Position numbers and translations under genes: made by a program. Positions 24,052-32,697 of a stretch of 37,326 nucleotides of DNA are shown here, piece by piece. Source of the stretch: Candidatus Magasanikiibacteriota bacterium (lineage in GTDB: Bacteria > Patescibacteriota > Patescibacteriia > Magasanikbacterales > UBA922). The stretch spans positions 1 to 37,326 of the forward strand of contig CAILTG010000022.1 of the NCBI GenBank assembly GCA_903837125.1. Direction: 5' to 3'. Numbering within the stretch: position 1 is the stretch's first letter; each line of letters starts with the position of its first letter. Under the pieces are notes generated by a model. The model searched no databases. It saw only the letters and a program-made list of their open reading frames with translations, and was not told the origin of the DNA.

Positions 24052-25437
24052 TTATTTACTGCCCTTAATAAAAGGTGACCCCACAGCAATTATATCAAAA
24101 CCAGCTTTTTGTAAATCATCGTAGCGATGTTGCAACATACGACGCCCATCCATTATAATTGGTCGTTCTTTTTTTTGCAATAAGCTATCAGCCAGTTCTC
24201 TAAATTGAGGCCAATCAGTGGCAATTATAATCACCTCTGCAGAATTTATTGCCGCCAACTCATTATTAAAATACTTAATAATATTTGATTCTGGAAAAAC
24301 TTTTTTAAACCATTCAGTAGCCGCCAAATCATAACAATTTATTTCTTTAACCTGTTTATCCAATAAAAAATTAACAATATCTACACTTGGAGTATTGCGT
24401 ATGTCATTGGTATCTTGCTTAAAGGCCAAGCCCAATAAAGTCACCTTTTTATCCTGCCAATCAAATCCAACTTCTTTTTCTGTTCTACTTAAAAACAACT
24501 CCAATTGTCTTTTATTTGCTAAGTAGGTTTCATTAATCAAAACTGCATTTTGGCCGGCTATTTGCAATTGATGTGAAAGCGAACGAGCATCCTTTATAAA
24601 ACAACTTCCACCTGCATACAAACTATTATAAAGCCCCCAACTGCCAATCCGTGGATCATTGGTTAAAATTGTTCGGATGTTCTCAAAAGTTAAGTCAGAG
24701 AAAGTTTCGCAAGTTCTTCCAATCACATCATAACAAACTGCTAATTTATTAAACAAATAATAATTAGCCAAAAGTTTCCCAGCCGCAGCTTCTTTAGGGT
24801 TGACTTCAATATATTTTACAGAAGTAGAATTATAAAATCTCTGATAAAGTTGCCTTACTATTTCAAAGTCTTCTTTTTTCCAAGCGCCAATCACTACCCG
24901 ATCTGGATGCAATGACCCTTGAATAGCTTTCCCTTCCACCAAAAATTCTGGATTGGAAACCACGCCATAGTTCTTCACTCCAGCCTTATTCATCATTTCT
25001 TCAGTTCTATTAACCATGTCTATGGGCACAGTGCTTTTATTTATAATAACAATATATTTTTTCTGCTTACCCTTATTTCTTCTCAACAAACTTTTTGATA
25101 ATTGTTCAGCAGCTGCAAAATAATATTTCAAATCACTCTCCCCTGTTTCCCCAATTTCGGGTGTTGGTAAACACATTAAAACTGCATCACAGTCATCCAA
25201 AAACTTTTCAACCTTTTTATAATTAGTAGTAAATTCAATCCTTTCCTGGTTTCTAACCAACAAATCTCCCAAGCCTTCCTCGTATAAACAATTTTTTATT
25301 TTGTCTCTATCTCCAGAACCAAGCATTTCTATTTTTCGTTCGTCAATGTCGTAAACAAGTACCTCCTGGCCACTATCAGCAGAAACAGCCGCTGAACAGG
25401 CACCAACAAATCCTGAACCAATATATAGTATTTTCAT
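24052..25437 (-). CDS. ugd: UDP-glucose 6-dehydrogenase family protein
   Basis: 461 residues, normal for the family. An N-terminal Rossmann domain (IGSGFVGACSA), the LPTPE loop (90-94), the central NPEFLVEGKA and Lys222-region helix, the catalytic Cys279 in GGSCFIKDARSL, and a C-terminal domain with GLAFKQDTNDIRNTPS. The usual GGSCFPKD has Ile for Pro here, a small change. It oxidises UDP-glucose to UDP-glucuronate with two NAD+. The decarboxylase gene lies immediately upstream (3-base gap), giving a UDP-xylose route. A UDP-ManNAc-type dehydrogenase is the main alternative. Confidence 0.9.
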   Translation of the reverse strand: MKILYIGSGFVGACSAAVSADSGQEVLVYDIDERKIEMLGSGDRDKIKNCLYEEGLGDLLVRNQERIEFTTNYKKVEKFLDDCDAVLMCLPTPEIGETGESDLKYYFAAAEQLSKSLLRRNKGKQKKYIVIINKSTVPIDMVNRTEEMMNKAGVKNYGVVSNPEFLVEGKAIQGSLHPDRVVIGAWKKEDFEIVRQLYQRFYNSTSVKYIEVNPKEAAAGKLLANYYLFNKLAVCYDVIGRTCETFSDLTFENIRTILTNDPRIGSWGLYNSLYAGGSCFIKDARSLSHQLQIAGQNAVLINETYLANKRQLELFLSRTEKEVGFDWQDKKVTLLGLAFKQDTNDIRNTPSVDIVNFLLDKQVKEINCYDLAATEWFKKVFPESNIIKYFNNELAAINSAEVIIIATDWPQFRELADSLLQKKERPIIMDGRRMLQHRYDDLQKAGFDIIAVGSPFIKGSK

Positions 25438-25440
25438 AAA

Positions 25441-26379
25441 TTAAATAATAGATTTAAAATAATTTATTGTTTCTATTAGTCCATCCTGAAAATTAATTTT
25501 AGGCTCCCAATTCAGTATTTTCTTAGCCTTGGAAATATCCGGTTTTCTCTGCTTTGGATCATCAACTGGTAAATCCTCAAAAATAATTTTGCTTTTTGAT
25601 CCAGTTAATTCTAACACTTTTTTGGCCAATTCCAAAATAGTAAATTCTCCCGGATTCCCTAAATTAATCGGTCCGGTGATTTTATCGTTGGTATTCATCA
25701 TTTTAATTAACCCTTCTACCAAATCATCAACATAACAAAAACTTCTAGTTTGAGAACCATCACCATACATAGTTATGTCTTTATTTTCCAAAGCTTGCAA
25801 GATAAAATTAGAAACAACCCTGCCATCGTCTTTGGCCATTTTGGATCCGTAAGTATTAAAAATTCTGACAATTTTTATTTTTAAATTATGCGTGCGCCAA
25901 TAATCAAAAAACAAAGTTTCTGCGCAACGTTTGCCTTCATCATAACACGCTCTAGGACCGTCCGGATTTACATTACCCCGATATTCTTCCGTTTGTGGAT
26001 GAACAATGGGGTCACCATACACCTCAGAGGTAGAGGCTTGCAATATTTTTGCCCCATGGTGTCTAGCCAAACCCAACATATTGATGACTCCTATAGTATT
26101 GGCCTTGATGGTACGAATGGCATTTTTTTGATAATGAATTGGCGAGGCCGGACAAGCTAAATTATAAATTTCATCAATTTTTTCATCAATAAATAACGGC
26201 TCAATTATATCATGTTCAATTAATTTAAAATTTGGATTGACTAATAAATCTGAGACATTTTCCCGACTACTGCTTAAAAAATTGTCTACACAAATTATTT
26301 TATTGCCTTCCTGCAAAAGTCGTTCACCTAAATGCGAACCGATGAATCCGGCGCCGCCGGTAATAAGAATGGTTTTCAT
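25441..26379 (-). CDS. UDP-glucuronate decarboxylase (UDP-xylose synthase)
   Basis: 312 residues, extended [13 protein letters not shown] near the N-terminus, the UXS signature [20 protein letters not shown], and the catalytic YDEGKR preceded by [15 protein letters not shown] and [14 protein letters not shown] complete the family pattern. It decarboxylates UDP-glucuronate to UDP-xylose using bound NAD+. It is just upstream of ugd in the same direction. Confidence 0.92.
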   Translation of the reverse strand: MKTILITGGAGFIGSHLGERLLQEGNKIICVDNFLSSSRENVSDLLVNPNFKLIEHDIIEPLFIDEKIDEIYNLACPASPIHYQKNAIRTIKANTIGVINMLGLARHHGAKILQASTSEVYGDPIVHPQTEEYRGNVNPDGPRACYDEGKRCAETLFFDYWRTHNLKIKIVRIFNTYGSKMAKDDGRVVSNFILQALENKDITMYGDGSQTRSFCYVDDLVEGLIKMMNTNDKITGPINLGNPGEFTILELAKKVLELTGSKSKIIFEDLPVDDPKQRKPDISKAKKILNWEPKINFQDGLIETINYFKSII

Positions 26380-26820
26380 ATTATTTAATTATTACTTGTT
26401 GATAAATTTTTTCAATCTCCATTAACATTTTTTCCAATTGTTTTGCTAAACGGCTGACAAAAATTCCTCCTTTTCCTGCACGATTGTGGATAACTCTATT
26501 TTATCCCCCTTCTTGTCACCAACTGTTAATTTGCCCCTCCCTGTGAGGAAAACCAACAAAGGATTGAAAGGCTTTGCTAATAAATTAAATATCAGATTAG
26601 AAACATTCATTTGCCTTTGCTAATAGTAGCTATAATAATTTTAATTAAGCCAAATATCATTTCGGAAAAACTTCCACTTTGTCATATTTTATGGTAAACT
26701 GAATTCACTCATTATTACCTACAAACTTTAACCTAAAACTTCAAAATCTGCCTAAAATTTTCCACTTAGATTATTAAACTAAATTTTAAATAATTATATC
26801 ACATTCACCAGTAAAAGAAA
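26380..26820. other. 441-base intergenic region between uxs and the flippase gene
   Basis: No convincing gene. A - strand frame (roughly 26381-26500) ends in a helical-looking tail (LAKQLEKMLMEIEKIYQQV) but has a stop upstream and no good start, and could be a decayed 3' end. CTTTGCTAATA occurs twice (near 26572 and 26616). The region holds TTATCCACA (26485-26493, - strand) and TTATCAACA (26397-26405, - strand), which look like DnaA boxes. A weak + promoter lies at 26672-26700. Confidence 0.5.
26672..26700 (+). promoter_or_regulatory. Possible promoter of the flippase gene
   Basis: Weak -35 TTCCAC (26672-26677), a 17-bp spacer, then -10 TAAACT (26695-26700), preceded by TGG. The leader to the ATG is about 115 bases. 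Confidence 0.4.
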
Positions 26821-28119
26821 ATGCCCATGCTAGACAAATTTCTTAAAATAATAAAAAAAATACTTCCCCAAAAATGGCAATGGCTACTGGAACATGAGGG
26901 GTTGAAACGCTATTCTGCTAATATTAGCTGGCTGTTTTTGGGACAATTTTTTTCTTTAGCAGTCTCATTTTTTATTGGTGCTTGGATTGCCCGTTATCTC
27001 GGCCCCGCTAACTACGGCACCATCAGTTATATTGTAGCCTTTGTCGGTATTTTCGGATTTATTGCTGATTTAGGAATTACCAATACCATAAATCGAGAAC
27101 TAATTAAAACACCAGAAAAAAGTGATGAATTACTGGGTGTTGGCTTTATTTTAAGAATAATCGGTGGACTGGCGGCTTTTAGCTTGATTTTATTTTCAAC
27201 CTTATTTCTTAAAACTACTGTTCTAATAAAAGTACTGATAATATTGTATTCTACAATTTTCATTTTTCAGGCTTTTGGCATTATTGCTGTATTTTTTCAG
27301 GCAAAAGTAAAATCAAAACACAATGTTTATGCCCAAACATTAGCCATCATTATGTCTTCCTTCTTAAAAGTGATTTTAATTTTATTGGGCAAAGGAATTA
27401 TCTGGCTAACAATAATTTACACTTTAGATGTTATTTGGCAAAGCGTTTTTTACATATTTGTATATTATCGCCAAGGATTTAATATTTGGCATTGGAAATT
27501 CAATAAAACAATTGCCAAATCAATTTGGCATGACTCTTGGCCACTCATGCTCTCAGCGGCCGCAGCTTACATTTATTTAAGGATAGACCAGGTATTAATT
27601 GGCCAAATGCTGGATATTAAAGCTGTGGGTTTTTATGCTGCCGCTGTCAAAATTGCCGAAATTATCTATTTTATACCAACAATAATCTGTACTTCGCTTT
27701 TTCCTGCCATAATCAATGCAAAAAAAACTAACGCCGAATTGTACCATCAAAGATTAAGTAAATTATATAAACTGATGTTAGCAACAGCCATATTTATTTC
27801 TGTTCCACTAACCATCTTTTCTCATTGGATTATTGTTTTTCTTTTTGGTTCAGCCTATGCGCTATCTGCACAAATTTTGTCCATTTATACTTGGTCAAGT
27901 ATAGGAGTATTTTTAGGAATAGCAATGACCCAATATCTAATGGCAGAAAATTTGACCAAAATAATTTTTATTTCAACCGTAACGGCCATGATAACCAACA
28001 TTGCACTAAACCTTATCTTAATTCCCAGAATCGGTTTAAACGGCGCAGCCTATGCCACTTTGATTTCTTACTTTGTGGTACCATTAATGGTTTTTCTATA
28101 TAATAAGTTTAAAAAATAA
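26821..28119 (+). CDS. Wzx-like polysaccharide flippase (MOP superfamily)
   Basis: 432 residues with about twelve hydrophobic segments. The N-terminal FFIGAWIARYLGPANYG motif and the IDQVLIGQMLDIKAVGFYAAAVKIAE segment are typical of oligosaccharide flippases. The family moves undecaprenyl-diphosphate-linked glycans from the inner to the outer face of the membrane. An ATG two codons downstream is an alternative start. It is alone in its orientation, ended by the terminator at 28133-28162. No Wzy polymerase was recognised nearby. Confidence 0.9.
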   Translation: MPMLDKFLKIIKKILPQKWQWLLEHEGLKRYSANISWLFLGQFFSLAVSFFIGAWIARYLGPANYGTISYIVAFVGIFGFIADLGITNTINRELIKTPEKSDELLGVGFILRIIGGLAAFSLILFSTLFLKTTVLIKVLIILYSTIFIFQAFGIIAVFFQAKVKSKHNVYAQTLAIIMSSFLKVILILLGKGIIWLTIIYTLDVIWQSVFYIFVYYRQGFNIWHWKFNKTIAKSIWHDSWPLMLSAAAAYIYLRIDQVLIGQMLDIKAVGFYAAAVKIAEIIYFIPTIICTSLFPAIINAKKTNAELYHQRLSKLYKLMLATAIFISVPLTIFSHWIIVFLFGSAYALSAQILSIYTWSSIGVFLGIAMTQYLMAENLTKIIFISTVTAMITNIALNLILIPRIGLNGAAYATLISYFVVPLMVFLYNKFKK

Positions 28120-28132
28120 TTATTAACTAATG

Positions 28133-28162
28133 AAAAATAACCCCAACTTTGGGGTTATTTTT
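28133..28162. terminator. Bidirectional terminator between flippase and GT4 genes
   Basis: A perfect 14-bp inverted repeat AAAAATAACCCCAA/TTGGGGTTATTTTT with a 2-base loop, with A- and T-runs at the ends, between convergent genes. Confidence 0.9.
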
Positions 28163-28179
28163 ATTTCAACTTATTTAAA

Positions 28180-29295
28180 TTAAACAAAGACCTCTAACAT
28201 TAATTTTACTACGGTCTCATAACTAAACTTTTTTGCTTGTGCCAAACCCCTAGCAATCATTATTCGACATTTTTCCTCATGAGCAAGTATTTCTACTAAT
28301 GCTTCAGCAAAACCTTGAGTATTGCTTGATTCTAAAAGCACAACTGATTCGCCAACCACCTCTGGCAAAGAAGAAGTGCTGGACGTAAGCACTGGAACAC
28401 CAGATTGCATTGCTTCTAAAACTGGTAGACCAAATCCTTCATAAAAGGACGGAAAAAGAAATACCGAAGCCAAATTGTAAAAATAAGGCAATTCTTCATC
28501 TGTTACTGATCCGCAATAATATATATTTTTTGATTTCTTGAATTGTTTTAGATATTTTTTCCCCCCAAAGCCCAAACGACCAACCAACACTATTGGCAAC
28601 CTTGATTCTTTTTCTTGCAATATTTTGCCAATTTCCAGTATACCTTTAATATTTTTTCGCCCTTCAATCATGCCCACATATAAAATAAACTTTGGCGGCA
28701 GGCTATATTTATTTTGTAACTTCTCAACTTCTACGGCCGACAGTTCGCGCTGACTAAAATGCTGATCACAACCCGGATAAGTTACTGTAATTTTTTCTGC
28801 TGGCACTTTTAAAAATTTAATAATATCACGTTTTGACGATTCTGAAACAGTAAAAATATGATTCGCTCTTTTTATTGAACAACGTACTATGAATGAAGAA
28901 TACCAACGGTAAATAGATGAATGAAATTTTTTGTCAACAAACTGAAAAAGATCATGAATAGTAACAACATTTTTTGTTCCTGTCTGACAAATTGGCAAGA
29001 GATTGTTTGGTGAAAAAAAAACATCAATTTTTTCTTTTGCTAAATAACGCGGCAATATTATATTTAACCAAAATGGAGATAAAAATTTTTGCATTAATTT
29101 ATTTTTGGGATAATTATTTGAAAAAATATTTTTAATATTTTTGGCAACAAAAGTTCTTGTTAATGGCCGACAAGAAAAAAGAATGTACTCATTTTCTGAA
29201 TCAAGCTTTAAAATATTTTCCAAAATATTACTAAGATAACGACCTACTCCGGTAGTTGGCCGCTCTAATACTCGTGCATCAATTCCAATCTTCAT
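28180..29295 (-). CDS. GT4-family glycosyltransferase
   Basis: 371 residues, GT-B fold. It opens with KIGIDARVLERPTTGVGRYL, the loop shared with mannosyl- and rhamnosyltransferases such as WbdA-like enzymes. It has FILYVGMIEGRKNI in the donor half and the E-x7-E motif in FYEGFGLPVLEAMQSGVPV. It is likely to extend the surface glycan at the cytoplasmic membrane face; sugar unknown. It lies downstream of gmhA-gmhB in the same orientation, so a heptose donor is possible but unproven. Confidence 0.88.
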   Translation of the reverse strand: MKIGIDARVLERPTTGVGRYLSNILENILKLDSENEYILFSCRPLTRTFVAKNIKNIFSNNYPKNKLMQKFLSPFWLNIILPRYLAKEKIDVFFSPNNLLPICQTGTKNVVTIHDLFQFVDKKFHSSIYRWYSSFIVRCSIKRANHIFTVSESSKRDIIKFLKVPAEKITVTYPGCDQHFSQRELSAVEVEKLQNKYSLPPKFILYVGMIEGRKNIKGILEIGKILQEKESRLPIVLVGRLGFGGKKYLKQFKKSKNIYYCGSVTDEELPYFYNLASVFLFPSFYEGFGLPVLEAMQSGVPVLTSSTSSLPEVVGESVVLLESSNTQGFAEALVEILAHEEKCRIMIARGLAQAKKFSYETVVKLMLEVFV

Positions 29296-29325
29296 AAAGT
29301 CAAATTAATATCCTTAAATCTAACC

Positions 29326-29392
29326 AGAAAGATATCCAGATTGACGGATAAATTTTTATATCTGTATATCTGGATTATCTGAAAATCCGGAT
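29326..29392. repeat. Palindromic repeat overlapping the 3' end of gmhB
   Basis: GATATCCAGATT (from 29331) and ATATCTGGATTATC (ending near 29390) are imperfect inverted copies, with further ATATCTG and ATCCGG words. The right arm encodes the last residues of GmhB. Confidence 0.65.
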
Positions 29393-29898
29393 AATATTTT
29401 AGCTACTTCTAATAAATTATTAACCTCATATTTAGCTGGCACCGAACAAGTATATCTGTCGCCTTTTACCAAAAATGTAGTAAGCCCGCAATTATTACCA
29501 AACATAATATCACCATCTTTATCCCCTATCATAATTGATTTTGCGACATTAACTTTAAAATCAGCTTTGACTTGTTCAAACATACCAATTTTTGGTTTGC
29601 GGCAATTACAATTATCATCCGGATGATGAAAACAAAAATAAGTGCGAGTAATATTTACTCCCTGTTCTTTTAACATTTTCAACATGATGTTGTGAAAATC
29701 ATTAGCTGTTTCTTTGCTAAAATAACCCCTGGCCACTCCTGCTTGATTGGTAATAATCACTAACGAATATCCCATCTTTTCTAACTCTTTTAAACCTTTT
29801 ACCGCATTTGGCAAAATCTTAATTTTTTCTGGTTCGTGCATGTAACCATAATCATAAATAATTACTCCATCACGATCCAAAAAGGCTATTTTTTCCAT
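29356..29898 (-). CDS. gmhB: D-glycero-D-manno-heptose 1,7-bisphosphate 7-phosphatase
   Basis: 180 residues, HAD-IIIA family. The nucleophile motif is FLDRDGVI (Asp8, Asp10), then TNQAGVARG, the zinc-binding cluster C89-x-H91 and C97-x-C99 before RKPKIGM, and the GDKDGDI motif near the C-terminus. It removes the 7-phosphate from heptose 1,7-bisphosphate. The gene follows gmhA by 17 bases. The last ~10 residues (GFSDNPDIQI) come from an intergenic repeat, so the C-terminus has probably been rewritten. Confidence 0.92.
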   Translation of the reverse strand: MEKIAFLDRDGVIIYDYGYMHEPEKIKILPNAVKGLKELEKMGYSLVIITNQAGVARGYFSKETANDFHNIMLKMLKEQGVNITRTYFCFHHPDDNCNCRKPKIGMFEQVKADFKVNVAKSIMIGDKDGDIMFGNNCGLTTFLVKGDRYTCSVPAKYEVNNLLEVAKILSGFSDNPDIQI

Positions 29899-29915
29899 AC
29901 AAATAATTTTATGTT

Positions 29916-30491
29916 TTAAACAGCAATCTGAGTTTCAATCAACCCACATAAAATATGAATCACGGTTAATCCAATTTCTTGTATTCGCGCCGTAACGGTG
30001 GCAGGCACCACAATAGTATAATCACAGAACTCTTTAATTTTTCCACCACCATTGCCGGTTAAGCCTACAGTAACCAGCCCCTTTTCCTTGGCCATTTCTA
30101 TAGCTTTAATAACATTTTTAGAATTACCACTGGTAGAAATACCAAAAAAAACGTCTCCCACCGAACCCAAAGCATTAATTTGACGAGCAAAAACACCTTC
30201 AAAATCATGATCATTACTCCAGGCCGTTAAAATAGAAACATCTGTAGTTAAAGCAAAAGCCGAAAAACCAGCGCGGTCCTTTTCATATTTACATACTAAT
30301 TCGGCAGCAAAATGCTGAGCATCAGCTGCCGAACCGCCATTTCCAGCAACCAATATTTTTTTATTTTGCTGCAAACAACTTACCAGAGCTGTAGCCACTT
30401 TTTCTATGGAAGAAACAAAAATCTCATCATTAACAGCCTTTGTTTTAAGTTCTGCTGCCTCTTTTAATATTTGTGAAATATATTCTTTCAT
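29916..30491 (-). CDS. gmhA: D-sedoheptulose 7-phosphate isomerase
   Basis: 191 residues, SIS domain. LVAGNGGSAADAQHFAAELV near residue 46, GISTSGNSKNV around 117 and a C-terminal helix with QEIGLTVIHILCGLIE match GmhA. It converts sedoheptulose 7-phosphate to D-glycero-D-manno-heptose 7-phosphate, the entry to ADP- or GDP-heptose. A TATAAT sits only 8 bases before the ATG, hinting at a leaderless transcript. It is divergent from a transposase remnant. Confidence 0.93.
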   Translation of the reverse strand: MKEYISQILKEAAELKTKAVNDEIFVSSIEKVATALVSCLQQNKKILVAGNGGSAADAQHFAAELVCKYEKDRAGFSAFALTTDVSILTAWSNDHDFEGVFARQINALGSVGDVFFGISTSGNSKNVIKAIEMAKEKGLVTVGLTGNGGGKIKEFCDYTIVVPATVTARIQEIGLTVIHILCGLIETQIAV

Positions 30492-30496
30492 ATTAT

Positions 30497-30682
30497 ATGA
30501 TTATAACCTCTTCTTTAAAGCAACCCCGTGAAACGCATGATTACTTCGCCTGGATGGATTGTTACCGTGAATGCCGTAACGTGTCGTTAGTTTGTCGTAA
30601 ATATGGCATTGGTAGAAAAACTTTCTATCGCTGACATAAACGTTATGACTCATGGAATTTAATAAGTAAGGTATTGCAGTAG
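30497..30682 (+). pseudogene. Remnant of a helix-turn-helix (IS481-like) transposase N-terminus
   Basis: From an ATG at 30497 the frame encodes 45 residues including DYFAWMDCYRECRN and CRKYGIGRKTFYR, a helix-turn-helix of the kind at the N-terminus of IS481-like DDE transposases. A TGA at 30632-30634 stands where those proteins have Trp (FYRW-KRYD), and the frame continues HKRYDSWNLIS before a TAG at 30680-30682. The DDE catalytic domain is absent. TGA is a normal stop here, so it is a nonsense mutation in an already truncated copy. The family name rests on the motif only. Confidence 0.75.
30500..30505 (-). promoter_or_regulatory. Possible -10 element for leaderless gmhA
   Basis: TATAAT on the - strand, 8 bases before the gmhA ATG. 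The matching -35 position is poor. Confidence 0.35.
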
Positions 30683-30695
30683 CGATATTTTATTA

Positions 30696-31364
30696 TTATT
30701 CTAATCTTTTCAGTATAACTTGGCCAAAACTATTAGCCTGCCCAAAACATTTAAACTCAAATCCTGTTTCATCAAGAAAATCGCGAAAAGCACGTTCTTC
30801 ATGATTAATAGAGTTAAATTCATCAAAATAAATCCAAGTTCCTGGTTTAATAATATCGCGCAATTTCCGTAAAGCATAAATTGTGCTTGAGTAAAGATCA
30901 GCATCCATCATTAAAATGACATGTTTTTTGTCTGGTGGTTCATATGTTGAAAGTGTTTCCTGAAATAATCCCTTAAAAAATTTCACTCGTATGTCATTTA
31001 TTTGAGGTATTTTTCCATCATTGGTATACCGCCCTGATTCTTCATTTCCCCATGCTTCAGGTAAGCCCTCAAATGTATCAAATCCATGGAAAACTGTATC
31101 CGGATGTCGGAGCAATTCAACCCACTTTCGAGTTGCATCTGCCTTCCAAACACCAAATTCCATATAGAGCACTGGCTCATTTTGAAGTTCTTTGCCAATA
31201 ATTTCGAATAATTGTTCTCTGTTTTTAAATTGTGGCGTCTGAGTATAACCTTGAGTCTGCAACCAAGTTCCAAATTCAAGTGCTCCAACAGTACTTATTA
31301 GCTTTCTCCGTAACTTTAACCCTAAGTGTGGGCCTAGAGCATAAAGAAATGATTTAATATTCAT
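30696..31364 (-). CDS. TylF/macrocin-type O-methyltransferase
   Basis: 222 residues from an ATG at 31362-31364; a longer frame would need a TTG. The SAM motif is YMEFGVWKADATR, then GFDTFEGLPE (the acidic loop typical of the TylF family), MMDADLYSSTIYALR with metal-binding acidic residues, and YFDEFNS. The family methylates sugar hydroxyls in antibiotics and surface glycans; here a surface sugar is the likely target. It has its own promoter at 31393-31420. Confidence 0.82.
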   Translation of the reverse strand: MNIKSFLYALGPHLGLKLRRKLISTVGALEFGTWLQTQGYTQTPQFKNREQLFEIIGKELQNEPVLYMEFGVWKADATRKWVELLRHPDTVFHGFDTFEGLPEAWGNEESGRYTNDGKIPQINDIRVKFFKGLFQETLSTYEPPDKKHVILMMDADLYSSTIYALRKLRDIIKPGTWIYFDEFNSINHEERAFRDFLDETGFEFKCFGQANSFGQVILKRLE

Positions 31365-31392
31365 ATGAATATCACTTAAATAAAACAAATAT

Positions 31393-31420
31393 ATTGTACC
31401 ATAAATAATTAATTAATCAA
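31393..31420 (-). promoter_or_regulatory. Promoter of the TylF-type methyltransferase
   Basis: On the - strand: -35 TTGATT (31415-31420), a 16-bp spacer, then -10 TACAAT (31393-31398), preceded by TGG. Confidence 0.6.
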
Positions 31421-31494
31421 TGACCTAAAAGCTAATTGACTTTTAGGCCTAATTCCAGTATATTTAACACCAAAAGAACCCCTAAAGTTCAACT

Positions 31495-32697
31495 ATGAAA
31501 CCAAAAATTCTTATCTTTTTAACCCGTTTCCCCTACCCAGCTACCGATGGCACTCGTCACAAAATTCTTGACGACGTAGTTAGTGGTTTAACCAAAAATT
31601 TTGAGCTTAATTTTTTAATTGTCACTAATGAAAAACCTTCAACTGAACAAGTAAAATTTTTGGAAGACAATTTTGGACAAGTAACTGTATTTTATTATCC
31701 TAAATGGCAAGTATGGAAAAATGTCTGCCTAACTTTATTCAGTTCTTATCCTTTGCAAGCTGGTTATTATTATTTTAAAAAAGTCCAAGACTGGTTTATA
31801 AAAAATTTAGTTAATTATGATGCGGTATACGCCCACACCCTGCGCTTAGGAAAATATCTGGAAAAACTCAGTGCTGAACAAAAAAAGAAAATCATGTTGG
31901 ATTTTAATGACGCTATTTCCCTTAATTATCAAGAAGCAAAAAAGAAGGCCTCACTTTTCTGGAGATTTATTTACAGTCTAGAAGCCAACCGAGTTAAAAA
32001 TTATGAAAAAAAACTTTTAAACACTCTCAATTATTTTAATGTTGTTTCACAATTTGATAAAGAATATTTATTACAAAACGTAAATATAACAAAAATAATT
32101 TTTAATAGTATTCCCCACGGCGTAAATTCCGTTCTTTTCAATACCCTGCCTATTTCTCCCCAAAAAAGATTGGTATTTATGGGCAATCTTTCCTACCCGC
32201 CCAATCTTGATGCCATACAATATTTTTTAAAAAATATATTTTCTCAAATTCTAGAAAAGATGCCCAATCTACAATTATGTATTATCGGCGGAGGCAACAA
32301 TTTAACAAGACAAATATTTAAAAATGTTACTTTCACTGGTTTTATAAAAGAACCAGCTCAGCTTATTGCTGATTCCTCAATTTTTGTAGCTCCATTAAGA
32401 TTTGGAGCAGGTATGCCCACCAAAATTTTAGAAGCCATGGCCCTAGGCCTACCAGTTATCACCACCCCGCTTGGCGCCAGAGGCATCCCAGGGCTAATCG
32501 ACAAAAACAACATATTGATTAAAGATTTCCACGACACAGCTGGCTGGGCTAACCTAGTTTGTGATATAGTAAGCAATGAACCATTAAGAAAAAATATTGG
32601 CAATAAGGCTCGCGATTTTATTAAGGAAAACTATTCTGACAAAATTGCTGGACAAAAATTTTGCGACTTTTTTACTGAAATTATCTATAAAAAATGA
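31495..32697 (+). CDS. GT4-family glycosyltransferase
   Basis: 400 residues, GT-B fold. It begins KILIFLTRFPYPATDGTRHK, an opening shared with exopolysaccharide glycosyltransferases. The donor half has FMGNLSYPPNLDA and the FGAGMPTKILEAMALGLPVITT motif, with the first glutamate of the usual E-x7-E replaced by a glycine-rich FGAGMP, as in many GT4 relatives. First gene of a five-gene rightward operon; its TGA stop overlaps the next ATG (ATGA). Confidence 0.87.
   Translation: MKPKILIFLTRFPYPATDGTRHKILDDVVSGLTKNFELNFLIVTNEKPSTEQVKFLEDNFGQVTVFYYPKWQVWKNVCLTLFSSYPLQAGYYYFKKVQDWFIKNLVNYDAVYAHTLRLGKYLEKLSAEQKKKIMLDFNDAISLNYQEAKKKASLFWRFIYSLEANRVKNYEKKLLNTLNYFNVVSQFDKEYLLQNVNITKIIFNSIPHGVNSVLFNTLPISPQKRLVFMGNLSYPPNLDAIQYFLKNIFSQILEKMPNLQLCIIGGGNNLTRQIFKNVTFTGFIKEPAQLIADSSIFVAPLRFGAGMPTKILEAMALGLPVITTPLGARGIPGLIDKNNILIKDFHDTAGWANLVCDIVSNEPLRKNIGNKARDFIKENYSDKIAGQKFCDFFTEIIYKK

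Noticed and set aside
30632-30634. TGA read as Trp or Gly (recoded stop) in the transposase remnant
   Set aside because: Several genes here end in TGA (32697, 33389) and Trp is written TGG, so the standard code holds and this is a nonsense mutation.
31424-31447. Hairpin CCTAAAAG/CTTTTAGG as a terminator
   Set aside because: No T-run follows on either strand, and it lies between divergent genes where no terminator is needed.
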